From contig CAUJFU010000274.1 of NCBI GenBank assembly GCA_963169055.1, positions 1 through 9,410 of the forward strand: a stretch of 9,410 nucleotides of DNA. The letters run 5' to 3'. This stretch comes from Myxococcota bacterium. GTDB lineage: Bacteria; Myxococcota_C; UBA6777. The translations under genes and the position numbers were made by a program. Below the pieces are notes generated by a model. The model was given only the letters and a program-made list of their open reading frames with translations, had not been told where the DNA came from and ran no database searches. This document shows positions 7,263 through 9,410 of this stretch, in pieces (position 1 is the first letter of the stretch; the number at the start of each line of letters is the position of its first letter).

Positions 7263-7979
7263 ATGCCTTTGGTTGTTTTGATGCGTTGGCCGCTTTGCTT
7301 GGCTCTTTGGATCGGTATCTTGTCTGCCTGTAAGAAGCAACCTGAGCCGCTGCCCACATCGCCCCAAACCACCGCCGTCACAAATAAACCCGTCACCACC
7401 GAGCCTACACCCGCCCAACACACCGCGCCTCACGTGGTGTTGTTTCTTGGGGACTCCTTGACTGCGGGCTTTCAGTTGGATCGTGCCGAGGCTTTTCCTG
7501 CGCTGGTCGAGGCCGCATGGATCAAGGCGGGCAAGCCTTGGCGCGCACGAAACAGCGGAATCAGCGGCGATACGACTGCGGGCGTGTTGAGTCGACTCGC
7601 GTGGGTACTCAAACCCGATGTCCACACGGTCTTTCTGGCGATCGGTGGAAACGACGGGCTGCGCGGAATGGATCTTTCGGCCTCTCGTGAAAATCTCGAT
7701 AAGATCATCCGACGCTGTAAAGAAGCTAAAAAACAAGTCGTGATGGCAGGAATTCAATTGCCCACGAACTACGGGCCTGATTATCGCAAACGCTTCGCAG
7801 AGATGTACACGCAAGTCGCTCAACAATACAAACTCCCGCTGATGCCGTTTTTGCTCAAAGATGTCGGGGGCGTCGCGGCCCTCAATCTCCCCGATGGCAT
7901 CCATCCCAACCCCAAAGGCCACCAGATCATCGCACGCAATCTCCTCCATTTCTTTCAAGAAAAACACCTTTTGCCCTAA
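7263..7979 (+). CDS. SGNH/GDSL hydrolase lipoprotein (TesA-like esterase)
   Basis: This 238-residue esterase or lysophospholipase has a lipoprotein signal. [10 protein letters not shown] and a hydrophobic core lead to the lipobox ILSAC (Cys23), followed by a Pro/Thr/Gln-rich linker (about 24-55) that tethers the enzyme to the membrane. All four SGNH blocks are visible: GDSLTAG with nucleophile Ser65, the [11 protein letters not shown] block around 97-107 (oxyanion Gly), GGND with Asn130, and [10 protein letters not shown] with Asp211 and His214. The arrangement matches TesA/arylesterase-type multifunctional esterases, which are normally soluble periplasmic proteins; the lipid anchor and linker are the difference here. 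GGGAGG at 7249-7254, 8 nt before the ATG at 7263, sets the start over the in-frame ATG at 7233. It is divergent from the LOG gene. The substrate is unknown; acyl esters or lysophospholipids are the usual guess. Confidence 0.92.
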   Translation: MPLVVLMRWPLCLALWIGILSACKKQPEPLPTSPQTTAVTNKPVTTEPTPAQHTAPHVVLFLGDSLTAGFQLDRAEAFPALVEAAWIKAGKPWRARNSGISGDTTAGVLSRLAWVLKPDVHTVFLAIGGNDGLRGMDLSASRENLDKIIRRCKEAKKQVVMAGIQLPTNYGPDYRKRFAEMYTQVAQQYKLPLMPFLLKDVGGVAALNLPDGIHPNPKGHQIIARNLLHFFQEKHLLP

Positions 7980-8165
7980 ACAACATACTTTTTTAACATC
8001 CCGCCGCTACTTGTTGTTTGCCTGATGAATCCAACGCATTGCCCTTTGATCGCGTTATCTCGTTTGGATCGGAGTGGCTTGTGGACAAAAAAGCCGTGTT
8101 CGTGGCCTATCAAGCGGAGCAGTTGTTGTGTTGAAAAACCTGTGCTCACCCCGCCAACATGGGGT

Positions 8166-8186
8166 CAAGGGGGCGGCGCTCCCTTG
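8166..8186 (+). repeat. Hairpin with 9-bp stem upstream of lolD
   Basis: CAAGGGGGC at 8166-8174 pairs with GCTCCCTTG at 8178-8186 (one G-T pair), leaving a 3-base loop GGC. It is GC-rich and lacks a following T-run, so it is not a typical terminator. It abuts the GGGGTGTGGGG element that follows. Confidence 0.75.
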
Positions 8187-8187
8187 T

Positions 8188-8208
8188 GGGGTGTGGGGCA
8201 AAGCCCCA
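8188..8208 (+). repeat. GGGGTGTGGGG hairpin element, copy 1
   Basis: The 11-base core GGGGTGTGGGG (8188-8198) runs into a perfect 6-bp hairpin, TGGGGC-AAA-GCCCCA (8194-8208). An inverted copy with the same geometry lies downstream of lolD at 9136-9156. The 3' part (GGCAAAGCCCCA) is also the start of the tandem 28-bp repeat. Confidence 0.8.
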
Positions 8209-8308
8209 TAAACACCGAACCAGCGGCAAAGCCCCATAAACACCGAACCAGCGGCAAAGCCCCGCAAACACCGAACCAGCGGCAAAGCCCCACAAACACC
8301 GCACCGAC
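8197..8308 (+). repeat. Four tandem copies of a 28-bp repeat
   Basis: Four contiguous units lie at 8197-8224, 8225-8252, 8253-8280 and 8281-8308. Each begins GGCAAAGCCCC and continues with a variant of AAACACCGAACCAGC. Units 1 and 2 are identical. Unit 3 has two changes (CGCAA for CATAA). Unit 4 has one change there (CACAA) and two more near its end (GCACCGAC for GAACCAGC). Because 28 is not a multiple of three, translation would cycle through frames, which argues against a coding repeat. The array ends 31 bp before the lolD start. Confidence 0.95.
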
Positions 8309-8326
8309 CGCGAAGTTCTATCCAAA

Positions 8327-8332
8327 AAGGAG
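8327..8332 (+). promoter_or_regulatory. Ribosome binding site that sets the lolD start
   Basis: AAGGAG within AAAAAGGAG lies 7 nt before GTG 8340-8342. No ATG near it is in frame, so the gene most likely starts at GTG rather than at the distant ATG 8025 on the other side of the tandem repeats. Confidence 0.85.
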
Positions 8333-8339
8333 TGTAGTT

Positions 8340-9089
8340 GTGCAGATCGCCGATTCTTCCGTATCTTCTCAGGCTCTTTCTTCTGCAAAAGAAGTTCTTC
8401 TCGAAGTCCTCGATCTTCACAAGTCCTATCTTTCGGGGGGACGGCCATTGGAGATATTGAAAGGCGTGTCGTTATCGATTCATCGGGGCGAGAGCATCGC
8501 CTTGACGGGATCGAGCGGGAGCGGGAAGTCGACGTTGTTGAGCCTCCTTGCAGGGTTGGATCGTTTGACAAAAGGGCAGATCCGTTTGCGTGGACAAGCG
8601 ATGCAGGATTGGGATGAAGATCAGCTTGCACGTTGGCGGCGAGAAGAAGTGGGGTTTGTCTTCCAAGACTTTCGTTTGATCAAAAGTTTTACGGCGTTTG
8701 AAAATGTCTCGTTGCCGTTGGAGATCCTCGGATGGGACGGTCAGAGGGCGCGAGAACGCGCCGAACAGCTTCTTGATCAACTCAAGATCCGCGAACGAGC
8801 AGGGCATTTCCCGCATCAACTTTCGGGAGGAGAGCAACAGCGCGTGGCGATCGCACGAGCTTATGCGCATCGACCGCTGCTGATCTTTGCGGATGAACCG
8901 ACGGGAAACCTCGATCCCGAAACCTCGCAACAAGTCCTCGATAGCTTCCTCCAACTCAACGATGAAGAAGGAACCACCTTGATCATGGTGACGCACGATA
9001 TGAGCATCGCACAGCGGATGCAGCGGCATCTTCCTTTGCGTGCGGGACGCATCGATGAGACCTCATCCTCCCCGTCGCTGCGCGTTTAA
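8340..9089 (+). CDS. lolD: LolD-type ABC transporter ATP-binding protein
   Basis: This 249-residue ATPase belongs to the LolD/MacB/MJ0796 branch of ABC proteins, whose members drive lipoprotein release from the inner membrane (LolCDE) or MacB-like export. All motifs are present: Walker A GSSGSGKST (57-65, Lys63), Q-loop Gln109 in FVFQDFRLI, signature LSGGEQQR (161-168), Walker B LLIFADEP (180-187, Glu186), D-loop NLD (190-192) and H-loop His219 in MVTHD. GSSGSGKSTLL followed by AGLD, and the FRLIKSFTAFENV stretch, are typical of LolD. The start is GTG at 8340, from the ribosome site; this gives about 18 residues before the domain. No permease gene follows: about 320 bp of apparently non-coding DNA come after, and the gene upstream is an esterase. 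The partner permease must be elsewhere or beyond the right edge, so the exact transporter assignment stays open. Confidence 0.85.
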   Translation: MQIADSSVSSQALSSAKEVLLEVLDLHKSYLSGGRPLEILKGVSLSIHRGESIALTGSSGSGKSTLLSLLAGLDRLTKGQIRLRGQAMQDWDEDQLARWRREEVGFVFQDFRLIKSFTAFENVSLPLEILGWDGQRARERAEQLLDQLKIRERAGHFPHQLSGGEQQRVAIARAYAHRPLLIFADEPTGNLDPETSQQVLDSFLQLNDEEGTTLIMVTHDMSIAQRMQRHLPLRAGRIDETSSSPSLRV

Positions 9090-9135
9090 GGGGGAGCGTC
9101 TTTTTCGATAGGATAGGCCGGTTGTTTTGTTTTTT

Positions 9136-9156
9136 TGGGGTGCCACCCCACACCCC
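9136..9156 (-). repeat. GGGGTGTGGGG hairpin element, copy 2 (inverted)
   Basis: Read on the minus strand this is GGGGTGTGGGG running into TGGGGT-GGC-ACCCCA, a perfect 6-bp stem with a 3-base loop. It matches the copy at 8188-8208 at 16 of 21 positions. The differences are the three loop bases and one stem pair (C-G there, T-A here), so pairing is kept. Confidence 0.8.
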
Positions 9157-9292
9157 GCCAAATACAGTCGCCCCATGACCCCGGATTGGCGAAAAGATCA
9201 CTGCTTTCCAGACCAACGACGCTCTCGCTTGGAGGGCCGCGAACACGGGGGTTTTTCATCATACGAAATCCGCCCATCGTGTGATCGTAAAA

Positions 9293-9350
9293 CGTAGGGG
9301 CAGCAAGGTGTGGCTGCCCAACCGTAGGGGGGTTGGCGAACCGCCCCGAC
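9293..9350 (+). repeat. Two adjacent CGTAGGGG hairpin units
   Basis: Unit 1 (9293-9322) begins CGTAGGGG and forms a 7-bp stem, GGGCAGC (9298-9304) with GCTGCCC (9313-9319). Unit 2 (9323-9350) begins CGTAGGGG and forms GGTT-GGCG-AACC (9331-9342), extended past one G-G mismatch by GGG/CCC. Both units end in a C-run followed by AC. They resemble short dispersed TAGGGGC-type palindromic repeats found between genes in many environmental bacterial genomes. Confidence 0.7.
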
Positions 9351-9410
9351 CAGAAGCGATACAACAAAATGCGGGTAAAGTAAAAATCACAACCAAGAGA
9401 GCTTTAGAGG

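Larger units (their letters stand above)
7980..8339. other. Non-coding region before lolD
   Basis: These 360 bp hold no convincing gene. An open frame in phase with lolD runs from 8025, but its translation changes character through the 28-bp tandem repeats and lacks homology-like features, so I read it as leader or intergenic DNA. The left part (7980-8140) shows nothing I can name; no promoter was convincing. The right part holds two hairpins (8166-8186 and 8194-8208), the tandem repeats (8197-8308) and the lolD ribosome site. Confidence 0.7.
9090..9410. other. Apparently non-coding right end with small inverted repeats
   Basis: No convincing gene lies here. Minus-strand open frames (for example 9086-9367) cross the hairpin repeats and read as low-complexity translations of them, with no ribosome site. 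The stretch holds a hairpin at 9136-9150 and a pair of CGTAGGGG hairpin units at 9293-9350. A T-run at about 9125-9136 precedes a hairpin rather than following one, so no clear lolD terminator is seen. Confidence 0.65.

Noticed and set aside
7218-7967. Upstream extension of the LOG frame as a 448-residue protein
   Set aside because: The extra part is exactly antisense to the SGNH gene and has no domain; a strong ribosome site and the family start lie at 7217.
8197-8308. CRISPR array
   Set aside because: The 28-bp units are contiguous with no spacers between them, only four copies are present, and no cas gene is in the window.
8025-8339. N-terminal extension of LolD from ATG 8025
   Set aside because: It would translate hairpins and 28-bp repeats that cycle through frames, and the ribosome site before GTG 8340 is far better. 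LolD proteins do not have such extensions.
9217-9260. Terminator-like stretch GGGGGTTTTTC near 9247-9257
   Set aside because: The only stem before the T-run is about three base pairs, too weak, and no gene ends close by.
9086-9367. Minus-strand gene at the right end
   Set aside because: The frame crosses three inverted repeats, has no ribosome site and its translation has no recognisable domain.

Overview
The window looks like chromosomal DNA from a Gram-negative, outer-membrane bacterium. The evidence is a LolB-like outer-membrane lipoprotein, a LolD-type ABC ATPase, at least three proteins with signal peptidase II lipoboxes, and a XerD-type recombinase. The TPR-lipoprotein + DUF4292 pair, the many secreted TPR proteins and the moderately GC-rich, GATC-rich codon use would fit a deltaproteobacterial-grade lineage such as Myxococcota or Bdellovibrionota. 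That placement is inference; no marker gene here settles it.

Layout. The left edge holds the 3' end of a plus-strand gene for a protein with a C-terminal membrane helix (3-113). It converges on a minus-strand pair: xerD (144-1040) and, upstream of it, a secreted or membrane-anchored protein with C-terminal TPRs (1179-2333). Divergent from that, with about 52 bp between starts, is a three-gene plus-strand unit: a large TPR lipoprotein (2386-4422), a LolB-like lipoprotein whose start overlaps the TPR stop by one base (4422-5240), and a secreted protein of unknown function (5297-6601). This unit converges on a LOG-family phosphoribohydrolase (6621-7217, minus); both stop codons lie inside one small inverted repeat. 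Divergent from LOG is an SGNH-hydrolase lipoprotein (7263-7979). A non-coding stretch of about 360 bp with hairpins and four tandem 28-bp repeats leads to lolD (8340-9089), which starts at GTG. The last 320 bp show no gene, only small inverted repeats.

How the genes fit together. The common theme is the cell envelope. LolD-type ATPases power release of lipoproteins from the inner membrane, LolB-like proteins receive them at the outer membrane, and two other genes here encode lipoproteins. No LolC/E permease or LolA is in the window. I see no defence system, phage, transposon or CRISPR. The points most worth a second look are the repeat and hairpin elements around lolD (two share a stem kept by a paired base change), the duplicated lipoprotein-signal segment at the start of the TPR lipoprotein, the unrecognised His-rich secreted protein, and the inverted repeat carrying both convergent stop codons.
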